DNA of 32,004 bases from an uncultured Bacilli bacterium (GCA_947630945.1 CANRJN010000008.1:1-32004); one strand, 5' to 3'; shown: positions 17,611-27,587, numbered from the stretch's first letter. Numbers and translations are program-made. The notes: generated by a model not told the origin, from the letters alone.

Positions 17611-17960
17611 TGGTGGAGCTGAGGAGTAATGAACTCCTGTCCAAAATTAATTTTCCTAAGACATCTACAAGTTTAGTTGGTTTATAAATTCAAATAATAA
17701 TGTAGATTGCCAACTTCTCTTATTATTCTAGTTTATTAATTATTCGTTATAAGCCATAAACATACTTATAATATAGTTCACTTTATGACTCCCTTTAAAA
17801 TCTCGTGAACAAAAGATTTTAAGGAAGACCTACTATCCCAAACTAGGCAAAAGCAGGTACAAAATTTCTATCGTTTCCGATTATTTTAGTTTTTGCATTT
17901 ATAGTATGCCTACTACTTGCATCTTACAAAAATCAAATTCTGTCGAATCAATGCAGCCCC
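17611..17960 (-). ncRNA. ssrA: tmRNA; tag reads AKTKIIGNDRNFVPAFA*
   Basis: 5' GGGGCTGCATTGATTCGACAG, tag ORF GCAAAAACTAAAATAATCGGAAACGATAGAAATTTTGTACCTGCTTTTGCCTAG, 3' CAGCTCCACCA. Confidence 0.95.
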
Positions 17961-18042
17961 ATATGTGAGTTAATTATACCATATTATATTAAAAATATCT
18001 AGATTTATTGACAATTAATAATAATTTTCATAAAATATTTAT

Positions 18043-18753
18043 ATGAATAAAAAAGTATTAAAAATCTTTGAACTTATATTAGTAAATGCAATTACAATGA
18101 CAAGATTAATTGGCGCTTTTATTTTACCATTTATTTATCATTATTATGGTGCTAGTATTGTATCTATTTTTATAATTTGTTTATTTTTAACTGATACTAT
18201 TGATGGCTTCCTTGCAAGAAAATTAAAAATTTCAACATTTTTTGGAAGTTTAATAGATGGAGTTAGTGATAAATTACTAAACTTTATATCATTTTTAATT
18301 CTAGGTTTTATTAATGTATTTATGTTTGCTCCATTAATAATTGAAATATCAATATTTTATACAATGTATTCAACATATAGATATGGTGGAAATATACAAT
18401 CAAGTAAAATTGGTAAAACAAAAACTATTATATTAGATATTGGAGTAATTTTATCATTTATGTTAATTAGTCTTCCACTCTTTGAATCAAAATCAAGAGT
18501 TATTGATTTCTTAATTATAAATACTGATATTATTATTACATTTATTGCATTTATAATATTAATTTCATGTCTTATTACCCTATTTGATTATATGAAAAAG
18601 AATTATAAAGCAAGAGAAAATCCTAAATCATTTAAAATTAAAAATGAAAATAAAAAACAAAAACCAGTTAAATTAATTATAAAACAATTATTTGATACAG
18701 ATTATTATAGTAAACATAAAAATGAATCTATCTTAAAACAATTTTACATATAA
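18043..18753 (+). CDS. CDP-alcohol phosphatidyltransferase family protein (PgsA-like)
   Basis: DTIDGFLARKLKISTFFGSLIDGVSDK matches DG-AR-G-D-D motif; multiple TMs. Confidence 0.88.
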   Translation: MNKKVLKIFELILVNAITMTRLIGAFILPFIYHYYGASIVSIFIICLFLTDTIDGFLARKLKISTFFGSLIDGVSDKLLNFISFLILGFINVFMFAPLIIEISIFYTMYSTYRYGGNIQSSKIGKTKTIILDIGVILSFMLISLPLFESKSRVIDFLIINTDIIITFIAFIILISCLITLFDYMKKNYKARENPKSFKIKNENKKQKPVKLIIKQLFDTDYYSKHKNESILKQFYI

Positions 18754-18801
18754 AGACAAATAACAAAATTTATGATAAAATAATATAAGGATGTGAAGTA
18801 A

Positions 18802-19380
18802 ATGAAAAAATTAAAAATATCATTCGTTATAATAATCGCGATATTAGGAGCATATTTAATATACAAACATTTTGATAATTTAGAAGATGATTTACCACAA
18901 ACAAATAAATTTGCAAGTGAATATACCCTACTTGATGAATCAAATATATTTGTATATAAAAATATAGATGAAATTATTAATATATTAACTAATAATACAG
19001 GAGTTGTATTCTTTTGTACTAAGGATAGTAATTGGTGTCAATATTATGCATATTATCTTAATGAAACATTAAAAGAATATGGAATAAAAGAAATAAACTA
19101 TTTAGATATTAAAAAAGATAGACAATTAAATACTAGTAAATATCAAAAAATAGTAAATTTACTTAGTAATAACTTATATACAGATGACTTAAATAATAAA
19201 AATATATTTATGCCAGATTTAACATTTGTAAAAGATGGTGTAATTGTTGCTCATAATAATGATACTTCATTAATTGCAAGCGAGGGTACACCAGAAGAAT
19301 ATTGGAATCAAGAAAATATTAATAATTTTAAGAATATTTTAAAAGAATATGTTATAATGTTAAATGAAAAAGAAATATAA
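18802..19380 (+). CDS. membrane-anchored thioredoxin-like protein
   Basis: N-terminal TM; NNTGVVFFCTKDSNWCQYYAYYLNETLKEYG...MPDLTFVKDGVIV suggests a thioredoxin-like fold. Confidence 0.6.
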   Translation: MKKLKISFVIIIAILGAYLIYKHFDNLEDDLPQTNKFASEYTLLDESNIFVYKNIDEIINILTNNTGVVFFCTKDSNWCQYYAYYLNETLKEYGIKEINYLDIKKDRQLNTSKYQKIVNLLSNNLYTDDLNNKNIFMPDLTFVKDGVIVAHNNDTSLIASEGTPEEYWNQENINNFKNILKEYVIMLNEKEI

Positions 19381-19392
19381 GGAGATGAAAAT

Positions 19393-19707
19393 ATGGTATA
19401 TTATCAATACTTAATTATTATAGCGGTTTTAATTATTATTTCTCTAATAGTAATTAAAATGAGGAAAAAAGATTTCTCAATTGAAATTAATAAATTAATT
19501 CAATATTTAGGTGGTAAAGATAATATAATTGATTCACAAATTAATTTATCGAGATTAAAAGTAACTTTAAAAGATATGAGTATTGTAAATAAAGAAGGCA
19601 TACAAAAATTAGGTGCTAAGGGTATAGTTGAAATAGATAATCAACTAAAAATAATTTTAGGACCTAATTCAAAACAATTAAAGAAATATATGGCTGAATT
19701 AAAATAA
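19393..19707 (+). CDS. membrane-anchored PTS EIIB-like domain protein lacking the phospho-Cys
   Basis: LIQYLGGKDNIIDSQINLSRLKVTLKDMSIVNKEGIQKLGAKGIVEIDNQLKIILGPNSKQLKKYM aligns to glucose-family EIIB (..CiTRLRvtvkD..). Confidence 0.82.
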   Translation: MVYYQYLIIIAVLIIISLIVIKMRKKDFSIEINKLIQYLGGKDNIIDSQINLSRLKVTLKDMSIVNKEGIQKLGAKGIVEIDNQLKIILGPNSKQLKKYMAELK

Positions 19708-19730
19708 GAAAGAAATTTCTTATTTTTTTA
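19703..19730 (+). terminator. intrinsic terminator
   Basis: AATAAGAAAgaaaTTTCTTATTTTTTT. Confidence 0.75.
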
Positions 19731-19937
19731 GAATATTATAGGATATCCATAGCCATATCCATAATAGTTATTATTGTATGCTGGATAATTATAACCATAT
19801 CCATAATTTGGTCTTCCATATCCACCGTTAAAAGCACCTACTGCAACTCCACCTGTTAGTGCACCTAATAAAAATGGTGCTGCAAAACCAAATCTATCAT
19901 TATTTTGATATTTAAACTTATTATACATATAATTCAC
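19728..19937 (-). CDS. Gly/Tyr/Asn-rich small protein
   Basis: 69 aa, FAAPFLLGALTGGVAVGAFNGGYGRPNYGYGYNYPAYNNNYYGYGYGYP; RBS AGAGGTGAAT. Confidence 0.65.
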   Translation of the reverse strand: MNYMYNKFKYQNNDRFGFAAPFLLGALTGGVAVGAFNGGYGRPNYGYGYNYPAYNNNYYGYGYGYPIIF

Positions 19938-19952
19938 CTCTATTTTATATTA

Positions 19953-19980
19953 TGAAAAAAGCACAATTAAGGTTGTGCTT
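19953..19980 (-). terminator. intrinsic terminator overlapping the stop of the metallophosphoesterase gene
   Basis: Minus AAAAGCACAAccttaaTTGTGCTTTTTTC. Confidence 0.75.
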
Positions 19981-20929
19981 TTAATCTATATAAGTTAAAT
20001 GATGGAGTATTGAATAATCTATAACCATACTTATTAGTTCCAAGTCCACTTGATACATATATGTCTGTTATTCCTTTACTATAATATGGTTTAGAATATT
20101 TATATGAATTACTATCTTTAAATATACCACCATAGAATGGTAATACAACAGATCCATTTAATGAATGACCTAATAATATTAAATCAACTTCATATGTACT
20201 ATCATCAATATTTTTAATAGTTTTACCATCATGCGCTATAACAATTGTATAACTTCTTTTATCATCACTATAAAATTTAAATGCCTCATCTAAATTAACA
20301 CTTTCTTTTGATGATACAGGAAGACCTGTTATATACATAACATCATTTGTATTATAATATATTTCTTCATATGAATTAGATAATATTTTAAAATTACTAT
20401 CAGTCATTACTTTTTCATAATCTTTATAAGAATAATCATAATCTCCATATACTGCAAATTTACCTATTTTAGCATATATGCTTGATAGTTTTTCAATTAA
20501 ATAATTAGTATCTTCTGCTGTAATTTTTACATTTTTATTAACTAAATCTCCTGTAAAAATAACAATATCAGGTTTTAATATATTTATCTTTTTAACTAAC
20601 TCATCCACTTCTTCTTTTCCAAATGTAGATTTATAAAGTAAATCACTAAAATGAACTATTTTAAATCCACTAAAATTACTAGTTAAAATATTACTTTCTA
20701 CTCTGTATTCTTTTACTATTAATCCTTTTGTACCTACATATTTTGAATAAAAGATAACACCAACTACTAATATTATTAAAAGTATCATAAAATTTAAAAA
20801 TTTATGACTTTTCTTTTCTACTACTTCTTCTTTACTATCATTTTGCTTATCTTGATTTTCTATTTCTTCTTCATCATTTAATTTTTCTATATCTTCACGT
20901 GTTTCTTTTTTCATATTACATTCCACCAA
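19967..20929 (-). CDS. membrane-anchored metallophosphoesterase (YkuE/YaeI-like)
   Basis: FKIVHFSDLLY, PDIVIFTGDLVN, AVYGDYDY, LILLGHSLNG. Confidence 0.85.
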   Translation of the reverse strand: MVECNMKKETREDIEKLNDEEEIENQDKQNDSKEEVVEKKSHKFLNFMILLIILVVGVIFYSKYVGTKGLIVKEYRVESNILTSNFSGFKIVHFSDLLYKSTFGKEEVDELVKKINILKPDIVIFTGDLVNKNVKITAEDTNYLIEKLSSIYAKIGKFAVYGDYDYSYKDYEKVMTDSNFKILSNSYEEIYYNTNDVMYITGLPVSSKESVNLDEAFKFYSDDKRSYTIVIAHDGKTIKNIDDSTYEVDLILLGHSLNGSVVLPFYGGIFKDSNSYKYSKPYYSKGITDIYVSSGLGTNKYGYRLFNTPSFNLYRLKAQP

Positions 20930-21626
20930 AATATGTTATTAATAAAAGTATACCTGTAAAACTATTATGTAGTGCATGTATAGATATAGATGTAAATGTT
21001 GATTTTGTATCATAATCCATTAAAGCAAATGACACTCCAAGAGATGCATAAGGTAATATATATAATAAATCACTAAATACAAACGCGTTATTTATTATAT
21101 TTGTAAGAATATGAGCACTTCCAAATAATAATCCACATGTTAATGCATATATCCATTTATTTTTAATTAATGGTTGTAAACTTTTTCTAAATATAATCTC
21201 TTCACTTAATGGAGCAATTATTGCAATTGTAAGTAATGTATATATTGTATTATTAAATAACATATCTCTTACTTGTGTTTCATTTGATGATATATCATTT
21301 AATAATGTTACTATTATTAAGTTAAAAAATACCATTCCCATCATTCCAAGTACATAATATTTAAATGCAACTTTCACATTTGATTTAAAATTATCTTTAA
21401 ATGTTTTAAACTCTTTATTTAAATCTTTATAATACATTAAATAAAGTAATAATATAAATAATAAATTCGCAATTATATCAGATACATTTTCATCTTTAAT
21501 AAACATTTTTAAAAAGATGAAAAGTATACTTGGTATTATAAGTAAGCCAATAAAAGATATCAAACAAAATATTAAATTAATATACCATTTTCTATTTTTA
21601 GAGTAATCAAATAAGTTTAGTTTCAT
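20916..21626 (-). CDS. CPBP family intramembrane metalloprotease
   Basis: APLSEEIIFRKSLQ, LLFGSAHI, multiple TMs. Confidence 0.9.
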   Translation of the reverse strand: MKLNLFDYSKNRKWYINLIFCLISFIGLLIIPSILFIFLKMFIKDENVSDIIANLLFILLLYLMYYKDLNKEFKTFKDNFKSNVKVAFKYYVLGMMGMVFFNLIIVTLLNDISSNETQVRDMLFNNTIYTLLTIAIIAPLSEEIIFRKSLQPLIKNKWIYALTCGLLFGSAHILTNIINNAFVFSDLLYILPYASLGVSFALMDYDTKSTFTSISIHALHNSFTGILLLITYFGGM

Positions 21627-21670
21627 ATTATCACCTACTATAATTATATACCAATAAATAAAATTATAAA

Positions 21671-21705
21671 AGAAAAAGTTAACTATTTTACTAAGTTAAC
21701 TTTGA
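21671..21705 (-). terminator. intrinsic terminator at tyrS 3' end
   Basis: Minus AAAGTTAACttagtaaaataGTTAACTTTTTC. Confidence 0.65.
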
Positions 21706-22885
21706 TATGTGTTTTCTTACCCTTACTAATAATAACTTTATCTTTAAATAAGTCTTCTGTTATTTTAAATTCGGGGTTTATCTCTTTATTTGAATTAATA
21801 CTTATTCCATTTCCAACAATTAATCTTCTTGCTTCACTCTTAGATGGTGCTATTTTTATAGTAACTAGTAAATCCATTAAATTCATATTATCAGTTATTG
21901 TGATATCTTCTTCTAGCATCCCTTCTTCACTATAACCTTTTGTAAATACTTCTTCGCTTGTTTTACGAGCACGTTCTGCTTCTTCTTCTCCATGTAAATC
22001 TTTTACTACTTCGTATGCAAGAGTCTTTTGAGCAAGTCTTTTCTCAGGTTCATTTTTAACACTTTCTTCAAGAGCATCTATTTCTTCTTTTGTTAAGAAT
22101 GTAAATACTTTTAAAAATTCAACAACTTTTGTATCATCTGTATTTATAAAGTATTGATATAATTCATATGGACTTGTTTTATTTTTATCAAGCCACATAG
22201 TTTTGCCACCTTCACTCTTACTTATCTTAACTCCATGTTCATCTGTAATTAATGGCATAGTAAACGCGTATACTTCTTCACCTGTTTTTTTACGAATTAA
22301 ATCTACTCCTGATGTTATATTACCCCATTGATCAGATCCTGCTACTTGAAGAGTACAATTTTTAGTTTCATAAAGATGTAAAAAGTCTAATGCTTGCATA
22401 ATCATATATGAAAATTCAGTATATGTAATTCCTGTTTCTAATCTTCTTTTTATTATATCTTTATCAAGCATATAATTAAGTGAAAAATATTTACCATAAT
22501 CTCTTAAAAAATCAATAAAGTTTATATTTTTAGACCAATCATAATTATTAACTACTTCAAAACCAAATATATTTTTTGCTTGTTTTGTAAGTCCTTCAAT
22601 ATTATGTTCTATTTCTTCATTTGATTTCATTTCTCTTTCACTTGATGGCCTTGGATCTCCAATTCTTCCTGTTGCTCCACCTATTAATAGAATTGGATGA
22701 TGACCATATTCTGCAAGTCGTTTACTAATTAAAAATGATGAGTAGTGTCCAATATGTAATGAGTCTGCTGTGGGATCTGTTCCTATATAGAAAGTCATAC
22801 CACCTTTATTTAATTTTTCTTCTAAATTTGGACTTGTAATATCTTTAATTAATCCTCTCCATTTTAATTCTTCAAATAAAGTCAC
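21683..22885 (-). CDS. tyrS: tyrosyl-tRNA synthetase
   Basis: YIGTDPTADSLHIGHY (HIGH), QVAGSDQWGNITSG, KISKSEGGKTMW (KMSKS-type), C-terminal S4-like domain. Confidence 0.97.
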   Translation of the reverse strand: MTLFEELKWRGLIKDITSPNLEEKLNKGGMTFYIGTDPTADSLHIGHYSSFLISKRLAEYGHHPILLIGGATGRIGDPRPSSEREMKSNEEIEHNIEGLTKQAKNIFGFEVVNNYDWSKNINFIDFLRDYGKYFSLNYMLDKDIIKRRLETGITYTEFSYMIMQALDFLHLYETKNCTLQVAGSDQWGNITSGVDLIRKKTGEEVYAFTMPLITDEHGVKISKSEGGKTMWLDKNKTSPYELYQYFINTDDTKVVEFLKVFTFLTKEEIDALEESVKNEPEKRLAQKTLAYEVVKDLHGEEEAERARKTSEEVFTKGYSEEGMLEEDITITDNMNLMDLLVTIKIAPSKSEARRLIVGNGISINSNKEINPEFKITEDLFKDKVIISKGKKTHIKVNLVK

Positions 22886-23376
22886 TATAATTCCTCCTTA
22901 ACTTTACTAGTGGATCCTATTCCACCTTTTCTTTTATTTTCTACTTTTACTTCTTCATCAACTGTTAGAAATTTCATGAATACTCCTTGTGCTATTCTAT
23001 CTCCAACATTTACTTTAAAGTCTTTATCACCATGATTTATAAGTTTTACACTAAAATGTCCTTCGTTATCTTCATTATTATAAAAGTCTGCATCAATTAC
23101 TCCAACACTATTAGCCATTGTTACATTATATTTATATGCAAGTGAACTTCTTATATAAATATAAAATACTTCATCATCATTCATACATACTTTAAGTCCT
23201 GTTTTAAAGGCCATGCTTTCTCCTGGCTTAATAATACCACTTTCAATACTTCTAATATCGTATCCTGCACTTTTACTTGTACTTCGTTTAGGTAATTTTA
23301 TGCTATCATATAATTCTTTATCATTTGATACATCTTTTTTGAATTCTTCAAAACTTATTTTTTCAAATTTTCTCAT
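22885..23376 (-). CDS. dut: dUTP diphosphatase
   Basis: RSTSKSAGYDIRSIESGIIKPGE, YIRSSLAYKYNV, VGVIDADFYN, GDRIAQGVF, KRKGGIGSTSK. Confidence 0.95.
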   Translation of the reverse strand: MRKFEKISFEEFKKDVSNDKELYDSIKLPKRSTSKSAGYDIRSIESGIIKPGESMAFKTGLKVCMNDDEVFYIYIRSSLAYKYNVTMANSVGVIDADFYNNEDNEGHFSVKLINHGDKDFKVNVGDRIAQGVFMKFLTVDEEVKVENKRKGGIGSTSKVKEEL

Positions 23377-23395
23377 AAAAACTCCTTTAATAAAT

Positions 23396-23590
23396 TAAAA
23401 AAAGTACCATTTCAAAGGACGAGTTAATACCCGTGGTACCACCTTATTTCATAGATTAAATCTATCTCATTAATTATATTGCATTACCATTTAAACTCCA
23501 AAATAAGTAACTTCATTATGATAATTATTAGTTTGCACCATCCACTAATTCTCTTATTTAATTATTCATAATTATATTTTATTTCTTCTT
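23396..23590 (-). promoter_or_regulatory. T-box leader upstream of dut-tyrS
   Basis: Minus: AGAGAATTAGTGGATGGTGCAAACTAAT, specifier-loop strand TCATAATGAAGTTACTTATTTT, T-box AAGGTGGTACCACGGG, terminator ending GGTACTTTTTTT. Confidence 0.92.
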
Positions 23591-23597
23591 CGTTTAA

Positions 23598-24155
23598 TTA
23601 ACCTCTACTAAAATATTTACCATCTCTTGTAGTTATAACTATTTCTTCACCTTCACTAATGAATAATGGTGCTTTTAGTGTATAACCTGTTTCAATAGTA
23701 ACATCTTTTTGAGCACTACTTGTAGTATTACCTTTTACAGCCTCAGGAGCACTTATTACTTTATAAGATACTTTTTCTGGTAAACTAATACCAATAATTT
23801 CTCCTTCAATACTCATTGATTCAACTTCCATACCTTCTTTTAAGAATTTAATTTCATCTTTAATTAATGAAGATGGTAATTCTATTTGATCATAAGTATT
23901 GTTATCCATAAATACATAATTATCTCCTGCATTATATAAATATGATAATTGACTTTTTCTTACATCTGCTTTTTCCATTTTAATACCAGCATTAAATGTA
24001 ATTTCTTGTGTAGTTCCTGCTTTTAAATTTTTAAGTTTAGTTTTAACAAAAGCACTACCTTTACCAGGTTTTACATGTTGAAAATCAACAACTTGGTAAA
24101 TAACACCTTCATATTTAATAGTCATTCCATTTTTAATATCATTTATATTGAACAT
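23598..24155 (-). CDS. efp: elongation factor P
   Basis: NDIKNGMTIKYEGVIYQVVDFQHVKPGKGSAFVKTKLKNL...ETGYTLKAPLFISEGEEIVITTRDGKYFSR. Confidence 0.97.
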   Translation of the reverse strand: MFNINDIKNGMTIKYEGVIYQVVDFQHVKPGKGSAFVKTKLKNLKAGTTQEITFNAGIKMEKADVRKSQLSYLYNAGDNYVFMDNNTYDQIELPSSLIKDEIKFLKEGMEVESMSIEGEIIGISLPEKVSYKVISAPEAVKGNTTSSAQKDVTIETGYTLKAPLFISEGEEIVITTRDGKYFSRG

Positions 24156-24161
24156 AATTTA

Positions 24162-24332
24162 TTACGCAGCCTTTCTTTCTTTATGGTCAGTAGTTTTATT
24201 ACATTTTGGACAGAATTTTTTAACTTCAAGTTTTCCTTCTGTATTTTTCTTATTTTTACTTGTTAAATAATTGATATTTTTACAAACTGAACATTGTAAA
24301 GCAATACCTTCTCTATTTTCCTTTTTTGCCAT
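24162..24332 (-). CDS. rpmG: 50S ribosomal protein L33
   Basis: [31 protein letters not shown]...[15 protein letters not shown] (zinc-type CxxC...CxxC); start moved to 24332. Confidence 0.95.
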   Translation of the reverse strand: MAKKENREGIALQCSVCKNINYLTSKNKKNTEGKLEVKKFCPKCNKTTDHKERKAA

Positions 24333-24452
24333 GAGACTTTCCTCCTTTTTGTACAATCAAAATTATAACAAACAAATACTCAAATATCAAGTAAAATATT
24401 AAGAAACTACTATTATTTTATGATTTTTATATTAACTTTTGAATGTTTTCAA

Positions 24453-26054
24453 TCAAAAACCTAGTATACCAATAGATTCAGAATTTACAAAATTAATTAT
24501 AAAATAATAATAACATCTTTCTTCATCACAACCTATTTCATTTGTTTTATATATTTTATCAATTTTACTATCATTTAATAATTTATTTTTATTAACATCA
24601 TATAAATAATTGTCTTCAGTTATAAAATAATTTATATTTGCATTATACCATAATAGTTTTGGATCATATAATGTTCCAAATTTATAACTAATTGTTTTAT
24701 TATTAATTTCCACATCTTTGTTTTTATATATTATAATATTATTTGGTAAATTTACTAAATAATTAATTGTCTTATTATTTCTAATTGAATATAATGTATC
24801 ATCTTCTAATTTTAATAATATTTCTATAATATTGTCAGAATCAAATCTAGTATCATCAATTATTTTAAAAACAAAATCTTTAACTTTATTATCTAACTCT
24901 ACTTTCTTATAATTATTTAATGAAGATTCTAAATTTTTAAACTTACTTTTATCAAATGAAAATGAATTTTCATCATAATAATATACTTCACCTAATTCAT
25001 TTAATAAATAAATTCTTAAATATGTAATAAAATCTTCAATATAAAATTCTTCAATATATACTTTTTTTACATTGTCAAGTGGAATTAGAAAATCTTTGCC
25101 ACTTTGATTTAACATAACTTTTCCATTATTAAGAGTCATTTTAATATTATCAAAATCATTAAATGAAGATTCACCATTACTATTAATAAAGTGAGTATAT
25201 GCATAAAATCTTGTATCATCTATTAGATAACTGTATTCAATATTACCTACTTTATCAAATTCTCTATCAATAATTATATCTTCTATTTTATATCTATCTT
25301 TATATTCTTCATATACATCTATATCAGAAATACCAATATGTCTTTCATAAACATCTGTATTTAAATCACTAACAGATTCATAATCAAAAAGATTTATACC
25401 TATATAATATATTTGATTTTTGTTGTTTTTTAACTCATAATATGTAAGTTCTGTATTTAAATCACTTAAATTGGTTATATTTGATCCCAAATTTTTAAGT
25501 TCTATATGTTTTTGTTTATATTCTTTTATATCACTTTTTTTCTTACTATAACACACATAATTATCTGTAATTTCATTTTCATTAAATATTTTTTCTATAG
25601 CATCTTTTTCATCAAATATTTTTTCATATGTATTAATTAATAATTCTTTTGAAAAACACGCTTCATTTATATTTTGATTCCTTACAATATATGCAAATAG
25701 CCAATTTTTTATTAAATCTTTATTTAAAACTTCTAAAGAGTCATAATCTATAAAATATTCTTCTAAATTTTCTATTATAAAATTATCCATAAATAATTTT
25801 TCTGTTTCTTTATCAAAAGTAAAATCTTTTAATTCTGTATTTTCTGTTGTATAAATATTATTATACTTTTTACCTATTTTATTAAAATATTCTTCTAATT
25901 CATTATCTATTATTTCTTCAGTTTTATCAGTCGAATTGTTATTTTCTTCCTTATTATCATTAGTTTTATTAATACTATAATAATACCCTATTCCACTTGC
26001 AGTTATACTTAATACTAATAAAATACTAATTACTATTATTACTATTTTTTTCAT
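24453..26054 (-). CDS. hypothetical membrane-anchored protein, paralogue of next gene
   Basis: N-terminal TM; ELEEYFNKIGKKYNNIYTTENTELKDFTFDKETEKLFMDNFIIENLE shared with 26091-27587. Confidence 0.75.
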   Translation of the reverse strand: MKKIVIIVISILLVLSITASGIGYYYSINKTNDNKEENNNSTDKTEEIIDNELEEYFNKIGKKYNNIYTTENTELKDFTFDKETEKLFMDNFIIENLEEYFIDYDSLEVLNKDLIKNWLFAYIVRNQNINEACFSKELLINTYEKIFDEKDAIEKIFNENEITDNYVCYSKKKSDIKEYKQKHIELKNLGSNITNLSDLNTELTYYELKNNKNQIYYIGINLFDYESVSDLNTDVYERHIGISDIDVYEEYKDRYKIEDIIIDREFDKVGNIEYSYLIDDTRFYAYTHFINSNGESSFNDFDNIKMTLNNGKVMLNQSGKDFLIPLDNVKKVYIEEFYIEDFITYLRIYLLNELGEVYYYDENSFSFDKSKFKNLESSLNNYKKVELDNKVKDFVFKIIDDTRFDSDNIIEILLKLEDDTLYSIRNNKTINYLVNLPNNIIIYKNKDVEINNKTISYKFGTLYDPKLLWYNANINYFITEDNYLYDVNKNKLLNDSKIDKIYKTNEIGCDEERCYYYFIINFVNSESIGILGF

Positions 26055-26090
26055 ACTAATATCCTATATATTTAAATGTTAAATTTAATT

Positions 26091-27587
26091 TTAAGAACAT
26101 CTATATCCTTCTATGCCAAAAGTTTCATTGTTTTCAAAAGTAATTAAATATGTATAGTCACAAGCATCTTCATTTGATTTATATATTTTATTAATTTTGC
26201 TATTAGTTACTAATTTATTATTAGCAATATCATATAAATAATCATCTTCTGTTACAAAATAATCTATATCTCCCCAAATTGTAAAATTTTCCAAATCTAA
26301 TATAGATTTAAATTTATAACTTAATTTTTTATTATTATTTTCTATATCATTATTTTTATAAATATTTACATTATTATTAGAACTTACTAAATAATCTACT
26401 ACTTTATTATTTTTAATTGAATATAATGTATTATCTTCTAATTTTAATAATACTTCTGATACACTGTAATAATCAGGAGTTTCATAGTATTCATTTGATT
26501 CATTTCTTCTAAACACAAAATTTTTAGCTTTTTTATCTAAAGACATTTTTTTATAATTTTTTACTCTTGTTGCTAAAGTTTTATCATCACCATCATAAGG
26601 AGCCTCATTATAATAATATAATTCTCCTGAATTATTTAAGAAATATATTTTATAGTCTCCTCTTTGTGTCATAGCATCGCCATCCAAAACAACTTCTTTA
26701 ATATTATTAACTGATACTGTTGCTGTTTTATTATTATGCTTAAATGTTAATTTTCCACTATTTAATGATACATTAACTTCATTTTCTAAATCATATGAGC
26801 CTTTTTCTTTTAAATAGTTTACACTACCCAAAGCACTACCCGTATAACTTCCACCTACTTCTGTTTGTTTATCAAATTCTCTATCTTTAATTATATCTTC
26901 AATTTTATTTTTTTCTTGATAATTATTATAGGCATATACACTATTAATGCTTCCATTAACATTAATTCCTATATTATATGTTTCATCTTGATTATTTTTT
27001 ATTTCATAATATGAAACTACCATATTATCTTCATCATTAGAATTTAATTTATTTGCTTCTTTATAATTATATTCTTTTATATCACTATTCTTTTTACTAT
27101 AACATACATAATTATTAGTAATTTCATTATCATTAAATATTTTTTCTATTGCTACATCTTTTTTATTAAATATTTTTTCATACGCGTTAGTTAATATATC
27201 TTTTGAAAAACATGCTTCATTTATATTTTGATTATTTACTATATATGCAAATAACCAGTTATCTATTAAATTTTGATCTACATATTTTTCTGTCGTATCA
27301 CTATCACTAAAATCAGAATATTCTAAATTTTCAATTATAAAATTATCCATAAATAATTTTTCTGTATCTTTATCAAAATTAAAATCTTTTAATTCTGTAT
27401 TTTTTGCTGTATAAATATTATCATACTTTTTGCCTACCTTATTAAAATATTCTTTAAGTTCACTATCAACCATTGTATTGTTTGGATTTTTAGAGTTTCC
27501 ATTTTTACTATAATAATATCCAAATCCTCCTGCTGCTATGCTTAATATAAATAAAATACTAATTATTACTATTCCTACTTTTTTCAT
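26091..27587 (-). CDS. hypothetical membrane-anchored protein, tandem paralogue
   Basis: ELKEYFNKVGKKYDNIYTAKNTELKDFNFDKDTEKLFMDNFIIENLE; start at 27587 (AAGGAG RBS). Confidence 0.75.
   Translation of the reverse strand: MKKVGIVIISILFILSIAAGGFGYYYSKNGNSKNPNNTMVDSELKEYFNKVGKKYDNIYTAKNTELKDFNFDKDTEKLFMDNFIIENLEYSDFSDSDTTEKYVDQNLIDNWLFAYIVNNQNINEACFSKDILTNAYEKIFNKKDVAIEKIFNDNEITNNYVCYSKKNSDIKEYNYKEANKLNSNDEDNMVVSYYEIKNNQDETYNIGINVNGSINSVYAYNNYQEKNKIEDIIKDREFDKQTEVGGSYTGSALGSVNYLKEKGSYDLENEVNVSLNSGKLTFKHNNKTATVSVNNIKEVVLDGDAMTQRGDYKIYFLNNSGELYYYNEAPYDGDDKTLATRVKNYKKMSLDKKAKNFVFRRNESNEYYETPDYYSVSEVLLKLEDNTLYSIKNNKVVDYLVSSNNNVNIYKNNDIENNNKKLSYKFKSILDLENFTIWGDIDYFVTEDDYLYDIANNKLVTNSKINKIYKSNEDACDYTYLITFENNETFGIEGYRCS

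Noticed and set aside
21702-24266. Plus-strand ORFs 21702..21935, 23213..23398, 24075..24266
   Set aside because: Antisense to tyrS, dut and efp/rpmG
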